DNA from: Oscillospiraceae bacterium
Lineage (GTDB): Bacteria; Bacillota_A; Clostridia; Oscillospirales; Ruminococcaceae
Reading direction: 5' to 3'
Length of the DNA: 64,000 nt
NCBI GenBank assembly: GCA_004558145.1
Contig: SFDQ01000002.1
Span: 376,081 to 440,080 of the forward strand
Below the pieces are notes generated by a model, which did no database searches, was not told the DNA's origin, and saw only the letters and a list, made by a program, of their open reading frames with translations. The stretch's first letter is position 1. Each line of letters begins with the position of its first letter. Positions 43,165 through 51,241 of the stretch are shown in pieces. The position numbers were made by a program, and so were the translations under genes.

Positions 43165-43177
43165 TTTAGTATCTAAA
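43165..43177. promoter_or_regulatory. Operator site 1, TTTAG-N3-CTAAA
   Basis: TTTAGTATCTAAA, an inverted repeat about 90 bases upstream of the permease gene. Matches sites 2 and 3 in both arms. Confidence 0.75.
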
Positions 43178-43225
43178 ATATCCGCTTGAAAGGGGGCCGC
43201 CTTCTCGGCGGCCGAACATATAAAT

Positions 43226-43238
43226 TTTAGGTGCTAAA
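43226..43238. promoter_or_regulatory. Operator site 2, TTTAG-N3-CTAAA
   Basis: TTTAGGTGCTAAA, identical in sequence to site 3, within the transcribed leader. Confidence 0.8.
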
Positions 43239-43265
43239 GCATTTGGAGAAAAGCAGGCACCTTAT

Positions 43266-43278
43266 TTTAGGTGCTAAA
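43266..43278. promoter_or_regulatory. Operator site 3, TTTAG-N3-CTAAA
   Basis: TTTAGGTGCTAAA directly after the -10 box, where a bound repressor would cover the transcription start. Sites 2 and 3 are 40 bases apart, about four helical turns. Confidence 0.82.
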
Positions 43279-43281
43279 GTG

Positions 43282-43310
43282 AACATATCACAGATGCCCC
43301 TGCCTGTCAA
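43282..43310 (-). promoter_or_regulatory. Promoter of the permease-lyase unit
   Basis: Perfect TTGACA (43305-43310) and TATGTT (43282-43287) on the minus strand, spacer 17, in the 262-base gap after the MarR gene. Confidence 0.75.
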
Positions 43311-43338
43311 GCGGGCGGGGGCATCTTCTATATTTTTT

Positions 43339-43830
43339 CTATTTTTGCTCATTCACTTTTGTGAAATGTGTATAGACGATGTGCTCATATTCGCAAAACT
43401 TGCGAAGCTCCTCATCACTGAAGCGGGAAAAGCATTCCCGGTCCATCTCGGCATACTGGGCATCGTCAAAATTCTGGTGGGTACGGCAGGCCTCTTCCCC
43501 CAGAGGAGTGAGTGTGGCCAATACCTGGCGATGATTTTCCGAGGTGCGGTGGCGCAGGATATAACCTTTTTTTTCCAGACGGGCGGCCAGCTGGGAAACA
43601 GCCCCCTGGGTGACCCCAAGCAGCTGGGCGATTTCCGACATGGTGCGCCCTTCGCCGGGGCCCACCGCGAGGATAAAGTGCGCTTCTCTCATATATAGAA
43701 TATCTCCGCTGCCGTCCTCATAGGTGCGTGGGCTGGCAATGTAGCGGGTGAACGCCTCCGACGCGCGGGTCTTCTCCTCCAGCAGCGCGTTGATCAGCTT
43801 CACGCGCCGGGCCTGTTCCTCTGTCAACAT
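43339..43830 (-). CDS. MarR family transcriptional regulator
   Basis: A 163-residue winged-helix regulator. The recognition region is MSEIAQLLGVTQGAVSQLAA near residue 64, followed by the wing LEKKGYILRHRTSENHRQVL. It is upstream of, and on the same strand as, the permease-lyase genes and probably controls them through the TTTAG-N3-CTAAA sites. The ATG at 43830 follows AGGAG at about 10 bases; the longer frame upstream has no ribosome site. Confidence 0.92.
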   Translation of the reverse strand: MLTEEQARRVKLINALLEEKTRASEAFTRYIASPRTYEDGSGDILYMREAHFILAVGPGEGRTMSEIAQLLGVTQGAVSQLAARLEKKGYILRHRTSENHRQVLATLTPLGEEACRTHQNFDDAQYAEMDRECFSRFSDEELRKFCEYEHIVYTHFTKVNEQK

Positions 43831-43999
43831 GATGCTTACGCTTCTCCTGCTCCTGTGCCGCCGGCAGAACCGGGCGGCAGTTGATATTATTTTCAGTATA
43901 GCACATCCGGCCCGCCCCGGTCCATCCCCGCAAAAACGGCAGGGCCTGAGCCGCCTCATCGCTCCGGCTGAATGAGCCTTTCCCTGGGGCGTTCCTTTT

Positions 44000-44596
44000 T
44001 TATTCCTCTGTTTGCAGCAGTGGCTTGATCACTTCGCCCATCACGAAGTCCATCCGGGCGGTGAGGTCGTAGTCCGGGGCGTTGTGGATGACCCAGTCAA
44101 AGACCACGCCCCGGGCGCAGGTCATCAGATACCCGCGCCACTGGGCCGCCGTGCGGCGGCGGCTGGCCCGGCCGTCGCTCTGATAGCCGGCCAGCAGATT
44201 TTCCAAAATCAGCTCAAAGTTCTCGTTGCCCTGAAAGATCTCCCGGTTTTTGGGGATCGCCAGCAGCTGCACATATTCCATGCCCATGCCCTCGTTCAGC
44301 CGGGCATACTGGCGGAAGTATTCCAGCAGCACTTCTTCCGGCGGCTGTTCCAGCACCCCGGGCTCCTCGAAGGCGCAGAAGAAATCGTCGGCGCGGATGA
44401 ACATCTCGCCGTAGAGGTCGGCTTTGGAGGGATAGTAGTGATACAGCGTTCCGATGCCCACCCCCGCCGCCTGGGCGATCTGCTCCACGCTCACGTTCTG
44501 GTAGCCGTGTTTGCGGAAGAGCTCCGTGCCGCAGCGGTAGATCTTCTGTTTCGTTTTCTGGGCCTGCATGGCTCGCTTGGTCATTTTCTTTTCCAT
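44000..44596 (-). CDS. TetR/AcrR family transcriptional regulator
   Basis: A 198-residue regulator with the helix-turn-helix in VSVEQIAQAAGVGIGTLYHY near residues 37-56. The C-terminal half is the usual helical ligand-binding domain and is not diagnostic. The ATG at 44596 follows GAGGTGG; a GTG 9 bases earlier is less well placed. Monocistronic and 144 bases after the M20 gene end; its target is not evident. Confidence 0.9.
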   Translation of the reverse strand: MEKKMTKRAMQAQKTKQKIYRCGTELFRKHGYQNVSVEQIAQAAGVGIGTLYHYYPSKADLYGEMFIRADDFFCAFEEPGVLEQPPEEVLLEYFRQYARLNEGMGMEYVQLLAIPKNREIFQGNENFELILENLLAGYQSDGRASRRRTAAQWRGYLMTCARGVVFDWVIHNAPDYDLTARMDFVMGEVIKPLLQTEE

Positions 44597-44677
44597 CAGC
44601 GCCACCTCGTTTGCTCACAGCGTGCTTTCGTTCATTATAGCAAGTTCCCGCCCCGTTCTCAACCGCCCCGCAGAAAA

Positions 44678-44717
44678 GGCCCGCCGGCTCTCCCTTTTCA
44701 GAGAGCGCCGGCGGGCC
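44678..44717 (-). terminator. Terminator of the M20 amidohydrolase gene
   Basis: A long GC stem (GGCCCGCCGGC.. with GCCGGCGGGCC) with an internal CTCTC/GAGAG extension; AAAA at its left edge gives U residues in the minus-strand RNA. Confidence 0.85.
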
Positions 44718-44740
44718 CTGTTCATGCCGGGACGAAACGG

Positions 44741-45934
44741 TCAGCCGTTTTTGCTCAGCCAGTCCAGCGCAACGGCGCAGAAGGCCGCGGCGCCCTTGTG
44801 CATCACGTCCTCGTTGAAGGTGACCTTGGGGTTGTGATGGGCCCAGGGATAGCCCTCCTCGGCAGTGCCGGCGGAGAGCAGCATGTAGCAGGAGTCCACC
44901 TTCTGGGAAATTTCGCTCCAGTCGTCGGAGCCGGTGAGCGGCACCTCCATGTCCCCCACCGGCCGGCCGGTGAGTTCTTCGACGCATTCCATCACGCTTT
45001 CGGTGAAGGCGGGCGCGTTGTACACGCAGGGGATGCCCTGGGTGAAGGTGACCTTCACCTGCACACCGAAGGCCTGGCCCACGCCGGCGCAGATGGCCTC
45101 GATGCGCTGTTTCATCCGGGCGCGGGTGTCCTCAGAGACGGTGCGCAGGGTGCCCACCAGCTGGGCGGTCTCGGGCAGCACGTTGGCGGCGGAGCCGCTC
45201 TGGAACTGGCCGATGGTCAGGGTGCACTGCTCGAAGGGCGGGATCTCCCGGGCCAGAAGGTTCTCAAAGGCCTGATAGATGTGCACCCCGGCGTTGATGG
45301 GGTCCACGCCGTCCTGGGGCATGCTGCCGTGGGTGCCCTTGCCGGTCACGGTGACGGTGACGGTGTCGCAGGAGGACATCAGCGCCCCCTTGCGGGAGAA
45401 GAAGGTGCCCGCGGTGTAGGGCGCGTTGGACCAGATGTGCATGGAGAAGGCCGCGTCCACATGGGGGTCCTCCAGGATGCCGTCCTCCAGCATGGCCTGG
45501 CTGCCGGAAAAGCCCAGGGGGTTGGTGCCCTCCTCGTCCGGCTGGAACATCAGCTTCACGCAGCCGTTCAGCTCGCTCTCGTGCTCCTTCAGCAGCTTCG
45601 CCGCCCCCAGCAGCATGGCGGTGTGCAGGTCGTGGCCGCAGGTGTGGGCCGCGTCGCCCTTGGCGGCAAAGGCAAGGCCGGACTCCTCCTTCATGGGCAG
45701 GGCGTCCATGTCCGCCCGCAGCAGGATGGTCTTGCCGCCCGGCTTGCCCAGGGTGGCCACAACGCCCGCTTTGCTCATGCGCCGGGGCTCATAGCCCAGC
45801 TCCCGCAGCTTTTCTTCCACAAAGGCGCAGGTCTCGGCCAGCTCAAAGCCCACCTCCGCGTGGCTGTGCAGCCAGCGGCGGTTTTCCACCAGCTCCGGCT
45901 GCAGTTCTTTTGCGCGTTCCAACAGTTTGTTCAT
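44741..45934 (-). CDS. M20D family amidohydrolase (N-acyl-amino-acid or aminobenzoyl-type)
   Basis: A 397-residue metal-dependent amidohydrolase of the hippurate hydrolase/IAA-amino-acid hydrolase group. Metal-site segments: LRADMDALPM near residue 72, HTCGHDLHTAMLLG near residue 97 and MFQPDEEGTNP near residue 132; the lid dimerisation domain occupies about 180-290. It removes acyl groups from amino acids in the cytosol. ATG 45934 follows GGGAGGCGAAG. Divergent from the YfcC transporter with a shared regulatory region. Confidence 0.92.
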   Translation of the reverse strand: MNKLLERAKELQPELVENRRWLHSHAEVGFELAETCAFVEEKLRELGYEPRRMSKAGVVATLGKPGGKTILLRADMDALPMKEESGLAFAAKGDAAHTCGHDLHTAMLLGAAKLLKEHESELNGCVKLMFQPDEEGTNPLGFSGSQAMLEDGILEDPHVDAAFSMHIWSNAPYTAGTFFSRKGALMSSCDTVTVTVTGKGTHGSMPQDGVDPINAGVHIYQAFENLLAREIPPFEQCTLTIGQFQSGSAANVLPETAQLVGTLRTVSEDTRARMKQRIEAICAGVGQAFGVQVKVTFTQGIPCVYNAPAFTESVMECVEELTGRPVGDMEVPLTGSDDWSEISQKVDSCYMLLSAGTAEEGYPWAHHNPKVTFNEDVMHKGAAAFCAVALDWLSKNG

Positions 45935-46005
45935 CACAGCTTCGCCTCCCAGCGGATGTGCTCCGCGCCTTTTTCCACGGCGCGGAAACTTTTTGTTGAA
46001 AAGGG

Positions 46006-46034
46006 TTGTTTTTTCCGAACTCACGTGATAGAAT
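46006..46034 (+). promoter_or_regulatory. Promoter of the YfcC-type transporter gene
   Basis: TTGTTT (46006-46011) and TAGAAT (46029-46034), spacer 17. It points right, toward the facing M20 promoter. Confidence 0.6.
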
Positions 46035-46036
46035 CT

Positions 46037-46060
46037 GTTCGTGGAATCAATTCGATGAAC
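46037..46060. promoter_or_regulatory. 24-bp imperfect palindrome between facing promoters
   Basis: The pattern GTTC-N-T-N-GAAT-NN-ATTC-N-A-N-GAAC holds 18 of 24 positions in inverted symmetry. It covers the predicted start sites of both the M20 (left) and YfcC (right) transcripts, as expected for a shared operator. Confidence 0.65.
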
Positions 46061-46062
46061 TC

Positions 46063-46091
46063 ATTCTACAAAATTTTTCTCCCGCTGTCAA
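46063..46091 (-). promoter_or_regulatory. Promoter of the M20 amidohydrolase gene
   Basis: Perfect TTGACA (46086-46091) and TAGAAT (46063-46068) on the minus strand, spacer 17; the leader is about 120 bases. Confidence 0.75.
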
Positions 46092-46149
46092 CCGCCTTCT
46101 TCGCCCGGCGCGGAAAAGGCCCCCCGAATGATCGAAAGGAGCAATTCTT

Positions 46150-47553
46150 GTGAAAAAGCAAAAGAAGCAATTTCGCATGCCCACCGCGTTCACGGTGCTG
46201 ATCCTGCTCACCATCGTGGTCGCCATCATCACCCAGTTCATCCCGGCCATCACTCCTGCCACGGCGGCCGACGTGATCATGGCCCCCATCGACGGTTTTG
46301 CCAGCGCGATGGGCGTTGCCCTGTTCGTGCTCATTCTGGGCGGCTTTTTGGGCGTGGTGATGAAGACCGGCGCGCTGAACGCGGGCATCACCGCCGTTGC
46401 GAAAAAGCTGAACGGAAAAGAGACCTGGATGATCCCGGTCCTGATGTTCCTCATCAGCCTGGGCGGCACCACCTACGGCATGGCGGAGGAGACCATCGCC
46501 TTCTACGCCCTGGTGACCTCCACCATGGTGGCGGCGGGCTTTGACTCCCTCACCGCGGCCTCCACCATCCTGCTGGGCTCCACCGCCGGCGTGCTGGGCT
46601 CCACGGTGAACCCCTTCAGCATCTCCGCCAGCGTGGCGGCGCTGAACGCCGCGGGCATCGAGACCAACCAGACCGTCATCATTCTGGTGGGCGGCCTTTC
46701 GTGGATCCTGTGCTATATCGTGGGCGTGACCTTTGTGCTGCGCTATGCCCACAAGGTGAAGGGGAACAAGGCCGCCTCGCTGCTGACCAGCGAGGAGTGG
46801 GCCGAGGTGGAGAAGGAGTACGGCGGCGAAAAGAAGCCGGAGGCCGACTCTGTTTTCACCCTGCGCCAGAAGATCGTGATGGTGCTGTTCGGCCTTTCCT
46901 TCGTTGTGATGATCGTGGGCATGGTGCCCTGGAGCTCCTTCGGCATCCACCTGTTTGACCACACCGGCTTTTTGACCCGCAAGAACCTGGGCGACTGGTA
47001 CTTCAGCGAGCTGACCGCCTGGTTTTTGCTGATGGGCATCGTGATCGGCCTGGTCTACGGCCTGAAAGAGCGGGACATCGTGAACTCCTTCCTGACGGGC
47101 GCGGGCGATCTGATCGGCGTGGCGCTGGTCATCGCCGTCTCCCGCGGCGTGTCGGTCATCATGAGCAACACCGGCCTGGACATGTACATCCTGGAAAAGG
47201 CCTCCGAGGCGCTGCAGGGCACCTCTTCCCTGCTGTTCACCGGCTGCTCCTATGTGGTGTATCTGCTGCTGTCGGTGCTCATTCCCTCCTCTTCGGGTCT
47301 GGCCACCGTGTCCATGCCTATCATGGGGCCCCTGGCCCAGAACCTGGGCCTTGTGCCCGAGATCATGGTGTGCGTGCTCAGCGGCGCCTGCGCGCTGGTG
47401 AACGGCATCACCCCCACCAGCGGCACCCTGATGGGCGCCATCGCCATCTGCCGCATCGAGTACACCACCTGGGTGAAATACATCTGGAAGCCCCTTGCCA
47501 TGATGCTGGTGCTGCACATCGTCATCCTGTCGGTGGGCATGGCCGTTCTGTGA
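46150..47553 (+). CDS. YfcC family (DcuC-like) membrane transporter
   Basis: A 467-residue transporter with about twelve spans. It belongs to the YfcC/ArcD-like branch of the ion transporter superfamily, often with amino acids or C4 acids as substrates. Recognisable are GGTTYGMAEETIAFY near residue 115, GSTAGVLGSTVNPFSI near 145, LLLSVLIPSSSGLATVSMPI near 375 and NGITPTSGTLMGAI near 418. The start is a GTG at 46150 after AAAGGAGC. It may export or import the product of the divergent M20 enzyme. Confidence 0.88.
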   Translation: MKKQKKQFRMPTAFTVLILLTIVVAIITQFIPAITPATAADVIMAPIDGFASAMGVALFVLILGGFLGVVMKTGALNAGITAVAKKLNGKETWMIPVLMFLISLGGTTYGMAEETIAFYALVTSTMVAAGFDSLTAASTILLGSTAGVLGSTVNPFSISASVAALNAAGIETNQTVIILVGGLSWILCYIVGVTFVLRYAHKVKGNKAASLLTSEEWAEVEKEYGGEKKPEADSVFTLRQKIVMVLFGLSFVVMIVGMVPWSSFGIHLFDHTGFLTRKNLGDWYFSELTAWFLLMGIVIGLVYGLKERDIVNSFLTGAGDLIGVALVIAVSRGVSVIMSNTGLDMYILEKASEALQGTSSLLFTGCSYVVYLLLSVLIPSSSGLATVSMPIMGPLAQNLGLVPEIMVCVLSGACALVNGITPTSGTLMGAIAICRIEYTTWVKYIWKPLAMMLVLHIVILSVGMAVL

Positions 47554-47576
47554 CCTGACGCGCCGCATCCCCCGCA

Positions 47577-47606
47577 TTGACATCTCCTTTGCCGCTGTGA
47601 TAGTAT
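47577..47606 (+). promoter_or_regulatory. Promoter of the second MarR-type regulator
   Basis: Perfect TTGACA (47577-47582) and TAGTAT (47601-47606), spacer 18, 46 bases before the GTG start. Confidence 0.65.
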
Positions 47607-47651
47607 CATCTTACCGTGGAACATCACGCGGGCAAAGGAGGCGTTTATCCC

Positions 47652-48158
47652 GTGGGAACTGAATGGATGGGCCGGTACCGGCCGCTGGTGGCCGCCCTTG
47701 TAAGGCACACCAATGTGGTGCAGCGCGCCGCCGGGCGCACCGTGCGGCTCTCCGATGAGCTGAGCCTGACGACGCAGGAATGGCAGGTCTTTGAATACAT
47801 TCTGGAGCATCAGGACGACGACTCCTGCATGAACCACATCTCCGAGCGGCTGGGCATCCCCCAGAGCACCTTCTCCAAGATCACCAAGTATCTCTGCGAG
47901 CAGGGCCTGGTGGACAAATACCAGACCGAGACCAACCGCAAGAACATCATCCTGCGGCCCTCCCCCGACGGAGTGGACCTCTACCGCCAGCAGACCTCCA
48001 CCGTGGGGCTGGCGATGTTCGGCGACTTTTTCCGGGACCTGGAGGGCGTGAGCGACGAACAGCTGGCGGCCTTCACCGCCGCGCTGGAACGGCTGAACGC
48101 CTCCCTGGCGCAGAGCGGGCGCACCGGCGAAAAGCCCCGCCTCATCAAAAAGACCTGA
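47652..48158 (+). CDS. MarR-type winged-helix regulator
   Basis: A 168-residue regulator. SLTTQEWQVFEYILEHQ near residue 38 and the recognition region MNHISERLGIPQSTFSKITK near residues 62-81 fit a MarR winged helix, although the wing is short. The GTG at 47652 lies 10 bases after GGAGG. It follows the YfcC transporter by about 100 bases with its own promoter and is a good candidate regulator of the M20/YfcC pair. Confidence 0.82.
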   Translation: MGTEWMGRYRPLVAALVRHTNVVQRAAGRTVRLSDELSLTTQEWQVFEYILEHQDDDSCMNHISERLGIPQSTFSKITKYLCEQGLVDKYQTETNRKNIILRPSPDGVDLYRQQTSTVGLAMFGDFFRDLEGVSDEQLAAFTAALERLNASLAQSGRTGEKPRLIKKT

Positions 48159-48171
48159 ACCTTCGGCAGAC

Positions 48172-48218
48172 AAAGAGCCCCCGGCCAGCCGCGAAACGCG
48201 GCCGGCCGGGGGCTCTTT
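48172..48218. terminator. Bidirectional terminator
   Basis: A long stem AAAGAGCCCCCGGCC/GGCCGGGGGCTCTTT with an inner GCCGCG/CGCGGC pairing, followed by T residues, between the convergent MarR (+) and TetR (-) genes. Confidence 0.9.
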
Positions 48219-48228
48219 TTTGTTGTTT

Positions 48229-48816
48229 TCATTCGGCGCTGTCCTGCACGCCGATGCCGTTCTGGAAGAAACGGAAATAGACATACTCCTTCATGTTGGC
48301 CTGCAGCGCCGGGTCGGTGATGCCGCACTGGTCGAAGTAGTTGAACAGGTTGAAGGAGATGGAGGCGAAGAGATAGGCCGCCAGGTCCTCGTCCACGTCC
48401 CGCCGCACCCGGCCGGCGTACTTTTCCGCCCGCAGCTTGCGGCTGATGATGGGATAGAGGATGTCCTGCTCCACCTGCAAAAGCCGGTCCCGTATCTCCC
48501 GGTGGGCGTTGCCGATGCGCATGCAGGCGGCGAAGAAGTCGTTGTCCAGCGCGTCGTCGTAGACATTGACGAAGCGGTAGACCAGGGCGTAGTCCTCGTA
48601 GCGGGTGCGCCCGATGAGGTCCCGGTAGGCATAGATGAGCAGGTCGTCCCGGCTCTCGAAGTAGCGGTAGAAGGTGGTCAGGTCGATGCCCAGCTCCCCC
48701 GTTAAAAAGCGGATGGTGATGTCCTCGAAGGGATAGCGGACATAGGCCTCCTTCCCCTTTTTCAGCAGCAGCTCCCGCTTTGCCTCGGGCAGGCGCAGAA
48801 AAGCCTCTTTTTCCAT
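48229..48816 (-). CDS. TetR family regulator at the end of the opp operon
   Basis: A 195-residue regulator. The N-terminal domain is divergent, with ITIRFLTGELGIDLTTFYRYFESRDD near residues 32-57 as helix-turn-helix; the rest is a helical ligand-binding domain. The ATG at 48816 follows GGGGGA. It lies 38 bases after the M14 peptidase gene, so it is probably transcribed with oppABCDF and may control that operon. Confidence 0.85.
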   Translation of the reverse strand: MEKEAFLRLPEAKRELLLKKGKEAYVRYPFEDITIRFLTGELGIDLTTFYRYFESRDDLLIYAYRDLIGRTRYEDYALVYRFVNVYDDALDNDFFAACMRIGNAHREIRDRLLQVEQDILYPIISRKLRAEKYAGRVRRDVDEDLAAYLFASISFNLFNYFDQCGITDPALQANMKEYVYFRFFQNGIGVQDSAE

Positions 48817-48854
48817 AGTTTCCCCCAGCGCGGGGCCCGCCGGGCGGCCCGCGT

Positions 48855-50240
48855 TCAATTCATTCCGTGCACATAGTCCGCGTAGAGCAGACCGCACTCC
48901 AGCTGCACCTTGACCAGATGGGCGATGGGGATGGCCTTGTAGTGGAAGAGTTTTTCCATCGCCGCCAGATTCTCGCACTCCTTATTATACAGGGAATCGG
49001 CAGCTTTTTCCAGCTGGCCGCGCACTTCGGGGGCAAGGTCCGGCTTTTTCAGTTCCTCCTGGCAGGCGCGGCGCAGCAGCACGATGCTGAGGTTGGAGTA
49101 AAAGCGGGTGGTGAGCAGGTTGTCGAACTCCTGGCAGACGGTGGCGGGCTTTTCCATCTCCGGGTCGGAGCGGGCCCACTCCATCTTGGCGGCGGAGTGG
49201 CTCTCCATGCCCACCCGCTCCCGCACGGCCAGATAGAACTGGTTGTCGGCGGAGAAGAATTTTTCCAGCCGGTCGAACACCGGCTTCCAGACGCTGAAAT
49301 ACTCCTGGGCCACGGCGCAGCTCTCCAGAATGACCTCCCGGCGGCTGCGGCTGGTGAGGCTGGTGTCGGAGACCCGCTCGTCCACATAGTAGGGCATCTC
49401 GGTGACCAAAATCTGGGTGCTGCCGCCATCCCGGTTGGCGTACTCATAGCTGCATCCGCCGCCGCTCATCAGGGAGGCGGTGGGGGTGTCCGGCATGAAC
49501 TTCTCCAGATAGTCGTAGTTGTCCTTGGCGCCGGTCATCTCGTACACCGCGTCGTACAGGCCCTTGCAGTAGGGCATTTCCGGCTCGCCCAGCTTCAGGT
49601 CCACGCCGTATTTGGCGGGCACGGTGAGGAATTTCTTATACAGCTCCTCGTCGCCGCTGGAGAGATACCAGTAGCAGCCGCCGAAGCCGCAGTTGTGCAG
49701 CGAGTAGATGAAGGCGGGCTTGGTCTTGTCGATGAGGCCCATGATGCACCGGGTCTCGGGGGTGGGGGCGTCGAAGTGGTAGGTCTTGTAGTCGAAGGGG
49801 AAGGACCATTCCACCTGCTGGTCAAAGGCGGGGCGGAAGAAGTTGTGCTGGTACTGGGTGATGGTGAAGGGGCCTTTCAGCCAGCCCTCGTTTTTGGCCA
49901 GGCCGTCCACGTCGCTGGACTTGACGATGTAGAAGGTGTAGTCCAGCTCCTTGCGCAGCTGCTCGTCCTCGGCCAGAATGCGGCTGAGGGCGTCCAGCAT
50001 CATGCTGCCGATGGGCTCGTTGGGGTGGGGCGTGCCGTAGAGCAGGGCGTTTTTGCTGCCCTGGCCGATCTTCAGGCAGTAGATGGGGCGGCCCTCCTTG
50101 GAGCGGCCCGCCTCGAACAGCTCCACCACATCGGGGTACTCCTTCGCCAGCTGGAAGGAATGCTGGTTCAGCTCGTCCACGGTGTAGAACTCCTGATAAT
50201 CCGGCACGCGGGCCAGGATGGATTCCATGTCAAAGTTCAT
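48855..50240 (-). CDS. M14 family zinc carboxypeptidase-like protein
   Basis: A 461-residue protein without a signal peptide, so probably cytosolic. The zinc motif HxxE appears as GTPHPNEPIGS near residue 72, and a third ligand His is likely in IYSLHNCGFGG near residue 183. The C-terminal 130 residues are an all-helical extension not usual in short M14 enzymes. Its start overlaps the oppF stop by four bases, so it is coupled to the oligopeptide transporter and probably trims imported peptides. Confidence 0.82.
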   Translation of the reverse strand: MNFDMESILARVPDYQEFYTVDELNQHSFQLAKEYPDVVELFEAGRSKEGRPIYCLKIGQGSKNALLYGTPHPNEPIGSMMLDALSRILAEDEQLRKELDYTFYIVKSSDVDGLAKNEGWLKGPFTITQYQHNFFRPAFDQQVEWSFPFDYKTYHFDAPTPETRCIMGLIDKTKPAFIYSLHNCGFGGCYWYLSSGDEELYKKFLTVPAKYGVDLKLGEPEMPYCKGLYDAVYEMTGAKDNYDYLEKFMPDTPTASLMSGGGCSYEYANRDGGSTQILVTEMPYYVDERVSDTSLTSRSRREVILESCAVAQEYFSVWKPVFDRLEKFFSADNQFYLAVRERVGMESHSAAKMEWARSDPEMEKPATVCQEFDNLLTTRFYSNLSIVLLRRACQEELKKPDLAPEVRGQLEKAADSLYNKECENLAAMEKLFHYKAIPIAHLVKVQLECGLLYADYVHGMN

Positions 50241-51241
50241 TGGATCACTCCCTCATTCACAAGATGGCAGGCGACCACACGCCCGTCGGGCAGGCGGGTC
50301 TCCTGCGGGTATTCCTGCCTGCACTTTTCGCAGGCGCGGGGGCAGCGGTCGGCAAAGTAGCAGCCGGGGCCCGGGTCCACCGGGGAGGGCGGCTCGCCCT
50401 CCACTTGGATCTTCTCCACGTGGCTGTCGATGTCGATGGAGGCGCAGTTGGACACCAGCGCCTGGGTGTAGGGGTGCATGGGGTGCTGGATGAGGGCGTC
50501 GGTGTCGCCCATCTCCACGATGCGCCCCAGATACATCACCGCGGTGCGGCCGGCCACATAGCGGATGACCGCGATGTCGTGGCTGATGAACAGGATGGAG
50601 GTCTGGTACTTCTTGGTCAGGTCCAGCAGCATGTTGATGATGTCCGCCCGGACCGACACGTCCAGCATGGAGACCGGCTCGTCCACCACCAGGAACAGGG
50701 GGTTGACGCTCATGGCCCGCAGAATGGAGATGCGCTGCAGCTGGCCGCCGGAGAGCTCATGGGGATAGCGCCCCAGAAAATCCTCCGCCGGGGACAGGCC
50801 GCCGTCCTCCAGCAGCTGCACGATGCGCCGGCGGCGCTCCTCTTCGCTGCCGCCCAGGCCGTTTATCTCCAGCGGGCGCAGCATGATCTGCTCGATGGTC
50901 TCGGTGGGCAGAAAGGTGTCGAAGGGGTTCTGGAACACCATCTGCACCATCTGGTGAAAGGCCTTGGGGTCCTTTTGCAGGATGGCCCGGGCGCTCTCGC
51001 CGTTGATGCGCACGTCGCCCGCGGTGGGCGCTTCCAGATTCACCAGCGTGCGGCCCATGGTGGACTTGCCGCAGCCGGACTCGCCGATGACGCCGAAGAT
51101 CTCGCCCTTGCGTATCTCAAAGCTGACGCCGCCCACCGCCTGCACCATCTTCTTCTTTTTGAACAGGCCGCCGGTGCCGCGGTTTTTGTAGAATTTTTTC
51201 AGCCCTTCCACTTCGATCAGGGCGTTTTGCCGGTTATCCAT
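50237..51241 (-). CDS. oppF: Oligopeptide ABC transporter ATP-binding protein OppF
   Basis: A 334-residue ABC ATPase. Walker A is GESGCGKSTMG near residue 54; the signature ELSGGQLQRISI is near 160; Walker B is LFLVVDEPVSMLD near 180. The C-terminal oligopeptide/dipeptide domain ends with Cys residues (PGCYFADRCPRACEKC), typical of OppD/F iron-sulfur or metal-binding tails. ATG at 51241 follows AAAGGAGGAG and overlaps oppD by 8 bases. Confidence 0.93.
   Translation of the reverse strand: MDNRQNALIEVEGLKKFYKNRGTGGLFKKKKMVQAVGGVSFEIRKGEIFGVIGESGCGKSTMGRTLVNLEAPTAGDVRINGESARAILQKDPKAFHQMVQMVFQNPFDTFLPTETIEQIMLRPLEINGLGGSEEERRRRIVQLLEDGGLSPAEDFLGRYPHELSGGQLQRISILRAMSVNPLFLVVDEPVSMLDVSVRADIINMLLDLTKKYQTSILFISHDIAVIRYVAGRTAVMYLGRIVEMGDTDALIQHPMHPYTQALVSNCASIDIDSHVEKIQVEGEPPSPVDPGPGCYFADRCPRACEKCRQEYPQETRLPDGRVVACHLVNEGVIQ

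Noticed and set aside
47616..47651. Upstream ATG for the second MarR-type gene
   Set aside because: It lies before the GGAGG ribosome site, close to the promoter; the GTG at 47652 is correctly spaced.
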